Shown here: positions 1 to 9,285 of the stretch, one piece after another
Numbering within the stretch: position 1 is the first letter of the stretch
Layout of the letters: every line of letters begins with the position of its first letter
DNA from: Flavobacterium notoginsengisoli
GTDB lineage: Bacteria; Bacteroidota; Bacteroidia; Flavobacteriales; Flavobacteriaceae
DNA: 64,000 nt
Reading direction: 5' to 3'
Assembly: GCF_014207905.1 (NCBI RefSeq)
Contig: NZ_JACHLB010000009.1
Span: forward strand, 1 to 64,000
Made by a program: the position numbers and the translations under genes
Notes under the pieces: generated by a model
Told to the model about the DNA's origin: nothing
Databases searched by the model: none
What the model saw: only the letters and a program-made list of their open reading frames with translations

Positions 1-256
1 TGGTCAGTTTAAATTGAAAAGGAGTGGTCAGTTTGACCCGAAATCGGTGGTCACTTTATGCTGAAAAAGCGTGGTCAATTTGACCGCTTTTTCCAATGGA
101 ATTTTTTGTATATTATTAGTATATAAGTTATTATGTTATGTAAAGATATAAACATTATTCAAAGAAATGCTTAATTTTTTTTTTTTAATCTAACGTCATG
201 AGAAACTCGTTAATATATCGAGGAAATTTGCCAGTATTAAGTGGTCAATTTGACCC
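1..256. repeat. Tandem GTGGTCA-TTTGACC repeats, probable end of an IS21-type element
   Basis: Copies of GTGGTCARTTTGACC occur at 1-10 (cut by the window edge), 24-39, 47-57 and 71-85, spaced 23-24 bp apart, with an isolated copy at 241-256. The core GGTCAATTTGACC is itself a palindrome around a central T. Bacteroidota IS21-family elements carry several such short repeats next to istB as transposase-binding sites, so this is probably one end of such an element whose genes lie left of the window. No istA or istB is visible here, so the family assignment is inferred. No coding sequence is supported in 1-369. Confidence 0.55.
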
Positions 257-369
257 AAACCAAAATTGCATTTTATCCAGCTACGTTATCAATTTTATAG
301 TTTGCCTCAATTTGAGCTATATTTAAAAGTGTCGAAATTAATTAGAGCTCAATAGAATTATATTTTCTA

Positions 370-1335
370 TTATCTTCTAGCAAGTGAGCCTCCTCCCCAA
401 ATATTCCTCCCGCCAATATGTTTTACGGAATTATGCTTGTCATAAGCCACAAGATCTATGATACCAATATTTTCGTTATGGTGCCATACAAATCCCAAAA
501 TTCTTTCTTGTTGTATACCAGAATGTATTTGAAGAATATCTTTTTTTTGTTTTTCTAACATTTCCAGAGGATCTGTTATGTATTTGCCATCAGAGAAAAT
601 ACCTCCGTTTGCAGCAAACCTTTCATTTTGGACCATTAATGTTTTTTCTATTTTTTTTGGATTTTGAAGATACTCTTTTCTCAAATTTGCTCTACAGATA
701 CTAAATTGAATTTTGTCAGAACTTTTGTAAAAGACAGGATTTAAAGGTGGAGAGGTATAGACCTTAAATCTACTAAAATTAGGTACAATAACCGATAAAT
801 TTAGCCCTTCACACGGAATCACTTTTTTGATGAATTTGACTTCATTTAATTCTTGTCCTAATAATGTTTTATTGATGTTATGAGGGACTTCTAATACCAA
901 ATTACCTTTAGATCCTTTTTTTATCCAATTTTCTGTTTGAAACAAGTAGCTAATATTAGTTCGATGAGATTCCGACGTAAATAATTTTTTGTAAGCAATT
1001 ATTAAATCAGGATTATTATTGATTTGAGTAGTATTAGATTTTAATTTTTTTAAATCATTTATGAAAATTGAAGTTTCATTATAAGAAAGATTTTTTAAAA
1101 TTTTGTTTGAAACAGCTTTATTTAATCCATTATCTAAAACAATATTTTCAATTTCTTTTTTAGATAATGTTTTTATGAGAGCTTTTGTACCCGCCTCTGC
1201 AGACGTTTCAAGAGTTTCTTTTGTGATTTTTTTTCCAATATTTTCTAGAACTTCTTCGCTGGCTTTTTTACATCCGGAAAGTACTATGAAAAATAGGGAG
1301 GCAAGTAGAAGTTTAAAATGGAAGTGTGATTTCAT
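370..1335 (-). CDS. Lipoprotein with C-terminal HNH/EndoVII-type (WHH) nuclease toxin domain
   Basis: The 321-residue product starts with a lipoprotein signal (LSGC, Cys22), so it should be exported and lipid-anchored. The middle is Lys-rich and unrecognised. The last 40 residues (281-321) carry the pattern of HNH/EndoVII-superfamily polymorphic-toxin nucleases: FVWHHN at 283-288, an aliphatic strand, Asp300, His302, His307 and IGGRNIWGG at 308-316. In that family the paired histidines bind metal and cleave nucleic acid. The gene lies 10 nt downstream of 1346-2617 and is probably co-transcribed. No small immunity gene follows on the downstream side. The signal and motif are seen; nuclease activity is inferred, and degeneration is possible because one His of the common HHH is a Trp. 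Confidence 0.6.
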   Translation of the reverse strand: MKSHFHFKLLLASLFFIVLSGCKKASEEVLENIGKKITKETLETSAEAGTKALIKTLSKKEIENIVLDNGLNKAVSNKILKNLSYNETSIFINDLKKLKSNTTQINNNPDLIIAYKKLFTSESHRTNISYLFQTENWIKKGSKGNLVLEVPHNINKTLLGQELNEVKFIKKVIPCEGLNLSVIVPNFSRFKVYTSPPLNPVFYKSSDKIQFSICRANLRKEYLQNPKKIEKTLMVQNERFAANGGIFSDGKYITDPLEMLEKQKKDILQIHSGIQQERILGFVWHHNENIGIIDLVAYDKHNSVKHIGGRNIWGGGSLARR

Positions 1336-1345
1336 TTTGCTTTAT

Positions 1346-2617
1346 CTAAATAAAAAATAATTCTGAATTTAAGTTTAAATTATCAAGGACTTGAAATGAT
1401 GTTTTATCAAAACGTGATGAAAAATTACTTTTAAAATCACCATTTATTTCCTTTTCAATTTCACTTTGTTTCCGAGATATATACCAGAATGAAAAAAGTA
1501 AAAGTAAGAAACCAATTATTTTGTTTATAATTGAACTTGTAGATTTATATCTTTCTCTTGCTTGATTGCTAGTTACTATATTACCTAATAATGCTGTGCC
1601 ACTTATCAAAACTTGAAAAGGAGAAAGGCTAGTTTTAAAAAAGGTTAAAACAATATGATTTCTTTTTTCATCCTCATCTTTTGTAATTCGACGGAGAAAA
1701 AAATTTAAAATTGTAGCGATTAATAAACCTATTAACAATTCAATAAACAATTGCCCAAAATTATCTAACATGATTAAATTGAATTGAGTAACTATAGGCT
1801 TTACATTAATAATCTCGCTTTTATTCAATTTGTTTAAATTTAATGATATATTCGGGTTTTGGTTAAATTCCTTTTTAGTAAGATTTGACAAATATTTATA
1901 TTTTGTAGCTACTAAATTTTGATAATTTGATAGTATTTTATCCATCTCTAATTTAACTTTCTTTGGTGAAAAATAAAGATTGAATTTGTTTTGCCATTTC
2001 AATTGAAGTTCATCTTTGAAATCAGGTTTTAAGTAATTGATATCTCTATACGAAATTTTTTCCGGAAAGCTTTTTATATGCATCCAAGCAATTTGCCCTA
2101 TATTATTCCAAAATCCTTTTGAAAAAAAGCTAAATTCATTCTTGGACAGCTCGTCGGTTTGTTTTTCTATGTAGCTAGGAATAAAGAGGTTTAATTTATT
2201 TTGAATTATTTCGTTGTTTTTGAACTCAAGTTTTTTTATCTCATTAAGTTTTACCATCGAAATTTTTGTGGCGTCGCCTTCAATCCAATCACTTTTGGAA
2301 AAATTATCCCATTTTTTTTCATCATTATCTTTAATAAAATCATTTTTACCATCTTTTAAGTACTCTTCTAAAATATCATTAAATTTTTCTTCTCCATTCT
2401 CATTAAGCCTGATCAGACCTAAATTTACTTCAATTATTATATCTTCGGGAACTTCTAAAGCATTCGAAAGAATTTTAACGGGTACTTGTTCATTGACTAA
2501 AAGATAAGTTGTAATTTCTGCAGAGGATACTTTTTTCTGATCTTCATTTTTTGAGCATGAAATAAAAATAACTATTGTGAATAAAAGTGATAATATAAAA
2601 AGTGATTTTCTTGTCAT
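1346..2617 (-). CDS. Predicted membrane-anchored lipoprotein, function unknown
   Basis: 423 residues. The N-terminus has a hydrophobic signal ending in a plausible lipobox (ISC, Cys21). A soluble, Lys/Glu-rich section follows to about residue 285. The C-terminal third has hydrophobic segments at about 289-308, 331-348 and 367-381, so the protein is probably tethered twice. I do not recognise a family. It is the first gene of a two-gene unit with the downstream WHH-nuclease lipoprotein (10-nt gap), so it could be a partner, carrier or immunity factor for it; that role is inferred from position only. Confidence 0.5.
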   Translation of the reverse strand: MTRKSLFILSLLFTIVIFISCSKNEDQKKVSSAEITTYLLVNEQVPVKILSNALEVPEDIIIEVNLGLIRLNENGEEKFNDILEEYLKDGKNDFIKDNDEKKWDNFSKSDWIEGDATKISMVKLNEIKKLEFKNNEIIQNKLNLFIPSYIEKQTDELSKNEFSFFSKGFWNNIGQIAWMHIKSFPEKISYRDINYLKPDFKDELQLKWQNKFNLYFSPKKVKLEMDKILSNYQNLVATKYKYLSNLTKKEFNQNPNISLNLNKLNKSEIINVKPIVTQFNLIMLDNFGQLFIELLIGLLIATILNFFLRRITKDEDEKRNHIVLTFFKTSLSPFQVLISGTALLGNIVTSNQARERYKSTSSIINKIIGFLLLLFSFWYISRKQSEIEKEINGDFKSNFSSRFDKTSFQVLDNLNLNSELFFI

Positions 2618-2848
2618 TGTAAATTAATTTTGATAGGGTAAATCTAATGTTATTTTGGAAGATAAAGACTAATAATACTGATGGTTTTTTTAATATTCTT
2701 TTTATTAACAATTCAATTGTTATAATGTGATTTTATTTTTTTCCCAATGTACATTGAATTACTGCCATTTTGTGTCGTTTAAATTAAGGGATTGGACTAG
2801 TTAATCCTTAAATTTGAATAAATGTCAAAATATTCAAAATCAAATACA

Positions 2849-3574
2849 TTAGGTAATAATATACTCCCATTTAATTTGGTCTATAAATTTTAAATTGTTT
2901 TTGGTGTAATGAATTGCTTCAAGTTCAGTTTGTATTGTTTTTATTTCTTTTCTAATTGATTTTGCTAGCTTAAAGTTGAGAAATACCTTAAACGATTTTA
3001 ATTCTATTTGTTTTGAGTGCAATTCTTTTTCGAGATTGAGTAGTTTTGAAGTATAATATTCTTGAAAAAATAAGGTGTAAGAATTAAAATCCTTAATTTG
3101 ATTGTCGTCAATGTTTGAGTGTGGAAGAAGGATTATTCGAGATAATTCTAGAAAAATTTCTTCCATACGTGAAGTCAGATTTTTTATTTTTTCCTTTATA
3201 GCATCTATATCCTTTAGTCTATTTAATTTATAAAAAAGCTTTAGGTCTTTTAGTAGATCATTGTATTCCGTGGTCAATTCTTTCAAGCAGACAAAAAAAT
3301 CATTAGCGTTTGTTTTTGGCTGATAGTTTTCTTTTAAGTCACGTAGTTCATTACTGTAAATTTTGCTTTCTAAGTGGTTGCTTTTTATTTTCTCCTGATA
3401 ATAAGTGATATAATTTAGAATTTGAAGTTCCAGAAGTTGTTGTTGGACAAATGTTTGCCTTGTCTTAGAAAAGTTAAGATTATGAATATGGTTACGTTGT
3501 TCAAATTTAAGATCAGAGATTTGTTTTTCTATCCTTTTTACACAAATCAATAGTTCATTATAATTCAGAATCAT
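2849..3574 (-). CDS. Coiled-coil hypothetical protein
   Basis: 241 residues, Lys/Glu/Leu-rich and almost entirely helical by composition, with heptad-like stretches near residues 10-75 and 100-240. It has no signal peptide and no catalytic motif I can recognise. It stands between the lipoprotein pair and the small Asp-box gene, separated from the latter by a strong terminator (3604-3632), so it probably has its own promoter. It may not be functionally tied to either neighbour. Confidence 0.5.
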   Translation of the reverse strand: MILNYNELLICVKRIEKQISDLKFEQRNHIHNLNFSKTRQTFVQQQLLELQILNYITYYQEKIKSNHLESKIYSNELRDLKENYQPKTNANDFFVCLKELTTEYNDLLKDLKLFYKLNRLKDIDAIKEKIKNLTSRMEEIFLELSRIILLPHSNIDDNQIKDFNSYTLFFQEYYTSKLLNLEKELHSKQIELKSFKVFLNFKLAKSIRKEIKTIQTELEAIHYTKNNLKFIDQIKWEYIIT

Positions 3575-3603
3575 AGATAGCTATTTTTTACTGAGTAAAA
3601 ATA

Positions 3604-3632
3604 AAACGACACACTGTCAAAGTGTGTCGTTT
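3604..3632 (-). terminator. Intrinsic terminator of the 3654-3884 gene
   Basis: Perfect 12-bp stem (AAACGACACACT / AGTGTGTCGTTT) with a 5-nt loop, 20 nt after the stop of the upstream minus-strand gene. The A-rich flank on the plus strand gives a T-rich tail on the minus strand. Confidence 0.7.
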
Positions 3633-3653
3633 ATCATAATTAGATGATATATT

Positions 3654-3884
3654 TTAATTTCGTTTATGCCAGCTTCTTCCATTTGTAGTTGAATAGTAAA
3701 GACCTTTTGAAGTAGTTGCTAGTATTTCTTTGCCGTTGTCTGTTAAATCCTGAAAACTCCCGTAAGAAGATCCCGAATATCTAACATGCCATGACCTGCC
3801 GGAAGTTGTTGAGTATTCAATCTTATTAGTGTTGCTAGGATTAATTCTAATCAATTCGTTGTCTTTGGTAATCATTTGAGACAT
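3654..3884 (-). CDS. Small Asp-box (BNR-like) repeat protein
   Basis: 76 residues containing two copies of an Asp-box-like turn: YSTTSGRSWHVRY near residues 24-36 and YSTTNGRSWHKR near 63-75, separated by a strand that reads as one beta-propeller blade. Asp-boxes (SxDxGxxW) normally occur in multi-blade sialidase-like propellers; this protein has room for only one blade, so it must oligomerise or act as an isolated blade. It has no signal peptide. The gene is isolated by terminators on both sides. Function unknown. Confidence 0.5.
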   Translation of the reverse strand: MSQMITKDNELIRINPSNTNKIEYSTTSGRSWHVRYSGSSYGSFQDLTDNGKEILATTSKGLYYSTTNGRSWHKRN

Positions 3885-4000
3885 AGTTTTTCTGTTTTAG
3901 TTGATGCCTACTCTAGATTTGGTTTTCGGCTTTCCCATAAGACAAAGAAATTATAGTAGTATGCCAAAATATGACGTAAAAAAAAGTAATAAATAAAAAA

Positions 4001-4019
4001 AAGAGGCAGTAAGCCTCTT
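4001..4019 (-). terminator. Terminator of the DUF262 / PD-(D/E)XK operon
   Basis: 7-bp stem AAGAGGC / GCCTCTT with a 5-nt loop immediately after the stop at 4021. The minus strand continues with a T-rich run, the usual form of a Rho-independent terminator. Confidence 0.75.
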
Positions 4020-4020
4020 C

Positions 4021-5283
4021 TTATGATTTTTCAATTTCAATAATTTCATTTATTACTGAAATTATCTCCTTGAAAGTTTTCCCATTTTTTCCTTCTGATA
4101 CATCAGCCCAAATTTCTGGGGAATAGCCCCAATTAGCATTGTTAATCCATTTATATACCCATCCGAAATTAATTTCAAAACCCAATGAACGATATCTATC
4201 AAGTTTTAATTGTGATAGTTCATTACTTATCTGATATCCGCAGGAAACACTATTGCAAAGATCTTTATCTTTATCTTTGTTCTTTCCAAAAAGTACCCTG
4301 ATTCTATTTTCGAAAATAATGTCAACTCCATAATATTCCGTATGATCTGTATCGACGATGTTATATCCCTCTTCATTATTTTTTAAATTCTGAATTAAAT
4401 CATAATATAGTCGTTTTTTTAAATTCCATATGCTGTCGGAAATTGCAAAAGCACTTTCTATATTTTCTTTTTTTTCGTTTGAATCATTTAAGATTGCACT
4501 AACTATATCTTTTTTCATTTTTTCGCTTATAGTTTGAAAAGTTATTTTTTTTATTAATGCTAGATATTGTCTAAGTATTATTTGAAGAAAAGGATTTTTG
4601 TCTGTTTTTTCAATACATTTCGCAATCCAATCTCTTATGTGAATTTTGTATGAAATAGGGAAATATAAGCATTTGAAGAAATTTTCTCTCTCTGAGGTAT
4701 TTTCATATACTTCTCTATCCTTATAAATGAAATTTTGCCCCTCAATGTACAAGCCACCTTCGCTGGTGTATGGATTTTCATGTTCTAGATTTTTACCATC
4801 GAGAGTTAAGTATAGCAAAGTAGTTTTCTTAGTATTTTTGGTTTTTGCATAATTATTGTATCTTATCAGCTGATACTCTTGATCAATTGCATCTAATTTA
4901 TTTTCAATTATTAATAAAGTGCGATAATCTTCGATAATAAGATCAATTCTTCCGCCAGATACATTTTCCCAATTTATTTCTTTTGTTATTGTACGTTCGC
5001 AGATTTTATCGCGTACCAAGGGGCCAAAATCATCCAATTCAATATCAGAGCCGAATGAATTGCGTAATTCTTCAATAAAAAGATCCAAGAAGATTCGTCC
5101 TTGGCCATGCGTACCATTAGGGTTTAGTAAATCGCCAATAATTGAGGAATGGGTATTGACTTCACTGCGTTCCATATTCATTACAGTAAATATGTTGTAA
5201 TTATCTCCAGTTGCCCCCGCTTTATTATCATGCTTATTTTTGATCTTAGTAATTTGATTTAAAAGCTCATTTACTTTATTCAT
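4021..5283 (-). CDS. PD-(D/E)XK nuclease superfamily protein
   Basis: 420 residues. The nuclease core is visible at 111-145: GGRIDLII with Asp114, then LLIIENKL with Glu127 and Lys129 (the E-x-K), then DQEYQLIRYNNY, the Gln-containing helix usual in this family. The N-terminal ERSEVNTHSSIIGDLLNP segment (39-56) is typical of the PDDEXK_4-type proteins found beside restriction-like systems. It is the last gene of a five-gene minus-strand operon (about 80 nt after the DUF262 gene) and ends at a terminator. It is probably the DNA-cutting component; target specificity is unknown. Confidence 0.75.
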   Translation of the reverse strand: MNKVNELLNQITKIKNKHDNKAGATGDNYNIFTVMNMERSEVNTHSSIIGDLLNPNGTHGQGRIFLDLFIEELRNSFGSDIELDDFGPLVRDKICERTITKEINWENVSGGRIDLIIEDYRTLLIIENKLDAIDQEYQLIRYNNYAKTKNTKKTTLLYLTLDGKNLEHENPYTSEGGLYIEGQNFIYKDREVYENTSERENFFKCLYFPISYKIHIRDWIAKCIEKTDKNPFLQIILRQYLALIKKITFQTISEKMKKDIVSAILNDSNEKKENIESAFAISDSIWNLKKRLYYDLIQNLKNNEEGYNIVDTDHTEYYGVDIIFENRIRVLFGKNKDKDKDLCNSVSCGYQISNELSQLKLDRYRSLGFEINFGWVYKWINNANWGYSPEIWADVSEGKNGKTFKEIISVINEIIEIEKS

Positions 5284-5362
5284 ATGCTAACTGAATTTGG
5301 TTAAGTGTTCTAAGTGAACTATAGCTCTTTATGTTTGCTACGTAAAGCTTGTTTTTTATAAG

Positions 5363-7687
5363 TTATAAATCAAATGATTTTTCGTATAAAAATTTTATTT
5401 TTTCTTCTCGCTGATTTACGAATGCATCTTGTAGTTCAGTTTCATTGTCTTTAATTTTTTGCCAGTTGAGCCAATTTGAATTTTCCATTAAATCAAAAGT
5501 CTTGATTTTCTTGTCATAATATTCCTTTGTCCAGATAAACTGATTTCCAATCTTGTATCGATTCTTTTGTCTATCAAAAAGATCGAAAATAATTTCAAAA
5601 TCTATTTTCTTTGTAGGTTCATAGATTGCCAATAGATAGTGCCATAAAAACCCATTCCAATGATAAAATCCGTTGTTGTTTTCTGATTTGGATTTGTTTT
5701 CTAAATTTAATTCCAACTGTTTAAAATCGTATATTCCATCTAGTGCCAAATCTGTTTCGAAGAACATTTTGGAAGATTGCGAAAAAATATTTTGGATATA
5801 CGTTTTTAGTATTTTATCTATATCGGCCTCATTATTTAATATTTCACAAATAATATAATAAACCCAGTTTTGATAGATCAGCTTAGTGTGTTTTTTATGC
5901 CATCTTTTATAGTCAAAATAATCTCTTCCAAATGACCAATTTCCTGCCCATAGGTGATTTACTCTATTGAAACGGATTTCTAAAACTTTAAATAAAGGAT
6001 TTTGGGTCATATTATTATATGTATCCATGCAATGCTGCAATTCTTCCATTTTGATTTTTTGAAGGTAATCGAAATGTGTATCTGTAATTGTAATATCAGT
6101 AAATTCTTTGTTTAGATTTGAAAAATTATTAGTTATTCCTTCATGTCTTTTTAGAAATACTTGAAATAAAAAACTTATATCACCCATAAAGATTTGCGAA
6201 TCTTCCCAAGATTCTATTGTCTCTCTATTCTGTTCTTTTAATTTAGCTTTAAGCTTTTCTTCAGTATTGAACCATTTTTTTACATTATTGGGAATATTAG
6301 GAATTTCCTTAAAATTAAAACCTTCTGAGTAAGTTAATAAATTATCGATATTATCTGATTTGTCAATCAATTGCAATACATGTCTCCAATCAACGTAATT
6401 GTTCTTTCTGGTTTCCCATTTTTGGTCAAAGAAATTCTTTCTTAAACGACGCAGAAAAAAGTAAATAGGTCCTTCTGGATATTTTACTTTGAATTGAATA
6501 AGCGGTAATATGATATTTATTGGAAGGTCCCTTAAAAAATGAGGCTTTTTTAAATCTAAATCTGTAATATTGTTAATGATTTTTCGATTCATTGCATTTT
6601 GAGAAATCTCAATGTAAAGATCTTTATACGCATTAAAATATCTGTCTATCTCACTGATTGATTTAATTTTATTTAAATCATCACTAAGTATTGATGTAGT
6701 GTTTTCTTCATTTGGTTTTATTTCAGAGGTTTGTGAGAATAGTTGAAAAGGATTAATTTCAGAAGATTTCTTCTCTTTCCATTGTTTTTCTTGAAGCAAT
6801 TTAATTTGCCAATAGAAAATGAAAAATTTATTTAAGCCATTATCTGCTTCATGTTCTTTTTCAGATCTATTTTCCCAAAAGTATTTCTCCCACTTTTCCC
6901 ATATATTACTAGCTTCCTCTCTTTGTTTTTCGTCAATAATATTTCCAATTAAGAGAGGTTTAATGTTTTCAGTAGAAGTTAGAGGCTCACCAGTTGTATT
7001 TATTACGACAAACATGTCTTCTCCTGTTTCTCTATTTTTCATATCGAAATAAAAAAAACTTATTTTATTCAAAATAAATTCAGCAAAACCTTGTAAATCA
7101 TCATGATTTTCAATTTCATATTCAATGATTTCCATTGCAGAAATCATACTTTGAATTGTTGGGTCTAAATTATATTCTCGGAAATACCAGTTTTGTTTTT
7201 TTATATCAGATACTTTGTAATCAATATCCTTTAAGAAAAAGTTGCAAACTAAGTCACTAAGAAAGTAAAGAGTTGATTCTCTAATAGCGTATAATAATCT
7301 GGGTTCTCTATCGTCATTTAATTCTACTTCTGAAATCAAACATTTGCGAACGTCTTTGTTTGCAATATTGTTCTTTATAAATTGTCGATTTATAATTCCT
7401 AGTATTAAAAACAATGTGGTTATTCTTTGCTGGCCATCGCAGAGATAAATACGGTCTGAATTTAGGGGATATTCATATGCGTAGATCATACCAAGTTTGA
7501 TATGTCTATCTTCTTTAAAAATGTTTTTTAAATTTTGTAAAAAGGCTGTTACTAAATCATTGTTGCTGTCTCCATGACTTTTGTCTCCCCAGCAATAATC
7601 ACGTTGCAAATCAGGAATTATAATATGTCGGTTGTCTTTAAAAAGATCAGTTATTTTATATGTGTTCCCACTTTCTAATTTTGCCAT
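5363..7687 (-). CDS. DUF262 domain protein (GmrS-like), long C-terminal extension
   Basis: 774 residues. The DUF262 (ParB/Srx-related) signatures are all present: IPDLQRDYCW at 24-33, DGQQRITTL at 84-92, and further on VVINTTGEPLTSTENIKP, the loop that follows in GmrS-type NTP-hydrolysing proteins. I see no DUF1524 HNH motif in the Trp/Tyr-rich C-terminal 400 residues, so unlike its neighbour it seems to lack a nuclease half. In type IV GmrSD enzymes DUF262 binds nucleotide and senses modified DNA while DUF1524 cuts. It lies 10 nt downstream of the DUF262-DUF1524 gene and is surely co-transcribed. Role inferred: partner or sensor subunit. Confidence 0.75.
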   Translation of the reverse strand: MAKLESGNTYKITDLFKDNRHIIIPDLQRDYCWGDKSHGDSNNDLVTAFLQNLKNIFKEDRHIKLGMIYAYEYPLNSDRIYLCDGQQRITTLFLILGIINRQFIKNNIANKDVRKCLISEVELNDDREPRLLYAIRESTLYFLSDLVCNFFLKDIDYKVSDIKKQNWYFREYNLDPTIQSMISAMEIIEYEIENHDDLQGFAEFILNKISFFYFDMKNRETGEDMFVVINTTGEPLTSTENIKPLLIGNIIDEKQREEASNIWEKWEKYFWENRSEKEHEADNGLNKFFIFYWQIKLLQEKQWKEKKSSEINPFQLFSQTSEIKPNEENTTSILSDDLNKIKSISEIDRYFNAYKDLYIEISQNAMNRKIINNITDLDLKKPHFLRDLPINIILPLIQFKVKYPEGPIYFFLRRLRKNFFDQKWETRKNNYVDWRHVLQLIDKSDNIDNLLTYSEGFNFKEIPNIPNNVKKWFNTEEKLKAKLKEQNRETIESWEDSQIFMGDISFLFQVFLKRHEGITNNFSNLNKEFTDITITDTHFDYLQKIKMEELQHCMDTYNNMTQNPLFKVLEIRFNRVNHLWAGNWSFGRDYFDYKRWHKKHTKLIYQNWVYYIICEILNNEADIDKILKTYIQNIFSQSSKMFFETDLALDGIYDFKQLELNLENKSKSENNNGFYHWNGFLWHYLLAIYEPTKKIDFEIIFDLFDRQKNRYKIGNQFIWTKEYYDKKIKTFDLMENSNWLNWQKIKDNETELQDAFVNQREEKIKFLYEKSFDL

Positions 7688-7697
7688 TTTTAAATAA

Positions 7698-9263
7698 TTA
7701 TAGATTGTAATATTTTTTAAATTCGCTTAAAAACTGATTTTGATTTTCAATAATTGCGTTGACATGCCATTCTTTTTTTGTGAAAACTGAAATGGTGTGC
7801 AAGAGTTTTAGGCTCCATCTTACATTTTCTAAATTAAAATATTTTAATGTTTTCTCCTCCGGAAGAGCATCATTGAAACTAGAGTTTGTATTGCGATCTA
7901 ATAATACTAGGTTTCCGATGCTATGAATACTATAGTTTAATTTTTCATCAAATAGTAAATCCTTTGCTTTAGATTTGGGATAAATATGTTCCAAGGATTT
8001 TTCGCCAAATAAGCTAAAATCGAATTTCCTTTTTAGCGTACAATCTAGTTCTACATTTCTTCGAAGGAGTTGCAATAAAGCCTGATTGTTATTGTATCCA
8101 TAAACTTCTTTTGCATTCAGGTTTCTAAATACTTCTAAGCTTTTTTCTTCTTTTGTAATCTCTTCTGCTCTTAATTCATCTGCTTTTTTTGTAATTTGTC
8201 TGTGGGTTGCATTAACAAGAGCCCATTTTGAATATGTCTTGATTACATCTATTGAATTGTTTTCCAATAAATATAAAATAGCATCTTTCTTATTAACATC
8301 ACTTTTAAAAATCAGTCCAAGATGATTATAAAAATTATAATCATTGAACCAATCTTCAAATGTTTTTTGTAGGTCTCTAATAGCTTTATAAGTTAATTTG
8401 GCATCTTTATTATTTTTAAAGAATAGTTCATCAAAGTGTTTATAATTATACTCCTTTGTAATGTCAATCCTTTTTGAATAATAGAAATATTCCAACAATA
8501 AGCCCATAGGATTGTTCCCACAGCCGTAAAATTCCTTTACGCTTTTTTTGTTCCACCAGTAGAGCCATTTATCCCACTCACGGGCATACTTGTTTCTTAA
8601 AGAATTTATTTCCCATTCTTCTGCTGTCGTTATTTCCTTGTCAGTAATTATCCTAGAAGATTTACTTAACAAAGTTGCTTTTATAAGTTCATCGTCTTTC
8701 ATAAAAGCTTTTTGGCCATTCATCATCGAAAAAACTTTTGTTGAATCTTCAATTTTAATTATTATATAAAAGAGCCTAACCTTTTCTAGAATATTCTGTT
8801 TGAATTTGTGTTTATCGATGCCACTTAATTTTGTATGGATAGTTCTGATTGCTTTTTTGAAATAGTAGATGTCTTGTGATTCTTCATCTATTTTTTCACT
8901 TCCTATATATTCAATTAACCCTCCGGTTATTCTTGAATTTTTTAAGAATTTATCAGAATCTTCACGTATCTCATAGTTTATTTCCGGAAGATAGTGGTAT
9001 TCCAAATATTTTAATAATAAATAAAAAGTTGTAGTTCTTTGTTGCCCATCGATTAAAATTACATAGCCTTCTGATTCGCTAACTGTTACTCCTTGAATAT
9101 AATAATCAGAAGAATTATCTTTTATTTCAATCAAGTTGTCCATTAATATGCTAACCGCACATTCGTTATCTTTAGGAACACCCCATTTATATCCTCTTTG
9201 ATAATTTGGGATCTTGAATTTCCCTAAATCAAAATATTCTTTAATATTTTTATCACTTTTCAT
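7698..9263 (-). CDS. DUF262-DUF1524 protein (GmrSD-like type IV restriction family)
   Basis: 521 residues. The N-terminal DUF262 motifs are IPNYQRGYKW (18-27), DGQQRTTTF (72-80) and SMMNGQKAFMKDDELIK. The C-terminal DUF1524 HNH-type motifs are SLEHIYPKS near 421-429 and IGNLVLLDRNTNSSFND about 25 residues later, the expected H...N pattern. This is the architecture of single-chain GmrSD/BrxU-like type IV restriction enzymes, which cut modified phage DNA. It follows the exonuclease gene by 22 nt and precedes the second DUF262 gene by 10 nt. Twin adjacent DUF262 genes suggest a hetero-complex (inference). Confidence 0.8.
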   Translation of the reverse strand: MKSDKNIKEYFDLGKFKIPNYQRGYKWGVPKDNECAVSILMDNLIEIKDNSSDYYIQGVTVSESEGYVILIDGQQRTTTFYLLLKYLEYHYLPEINYEIREDSDKFLKNSRITGGLIEYIGSEKIDEESQDIYYFKKAIRTIHTKLSGIDKHKFKQNILEKVRLFYIIIKIEDSTKVFSMMNGQKAFMKDDELIKATLLSKSSRIITDKEITTAEEWEINSLRNKYAREWDKWLYWWNKKSVKEFYGCGNNPMGLLLEYFYYSKRIDITKEYNYKHFDELFFKNNKDAKLTYKAIRDLQKTFEDWFNDYNFYNHLGLIFKSDVNKKDAILYLLENNSIDVIKTYSKWALVNATHRQITKKADELRAEEITKEEKSLEVFRNLNAKEVYGYNNNQALLQLLRRNVELDCTLKRKFDFSLFGEKSLEHIYPKSKAKDLLFDEKLNYSIHSIGNLVLLDRNTNSSFNDALPEEKTLKYFNLENVRWSLKLLHTISVFTKKEWHVNAIIENQNQFLSEFKKYYNL

Positions 9264-9285
9264 ATTTTACGATTTGATCTAAAAT

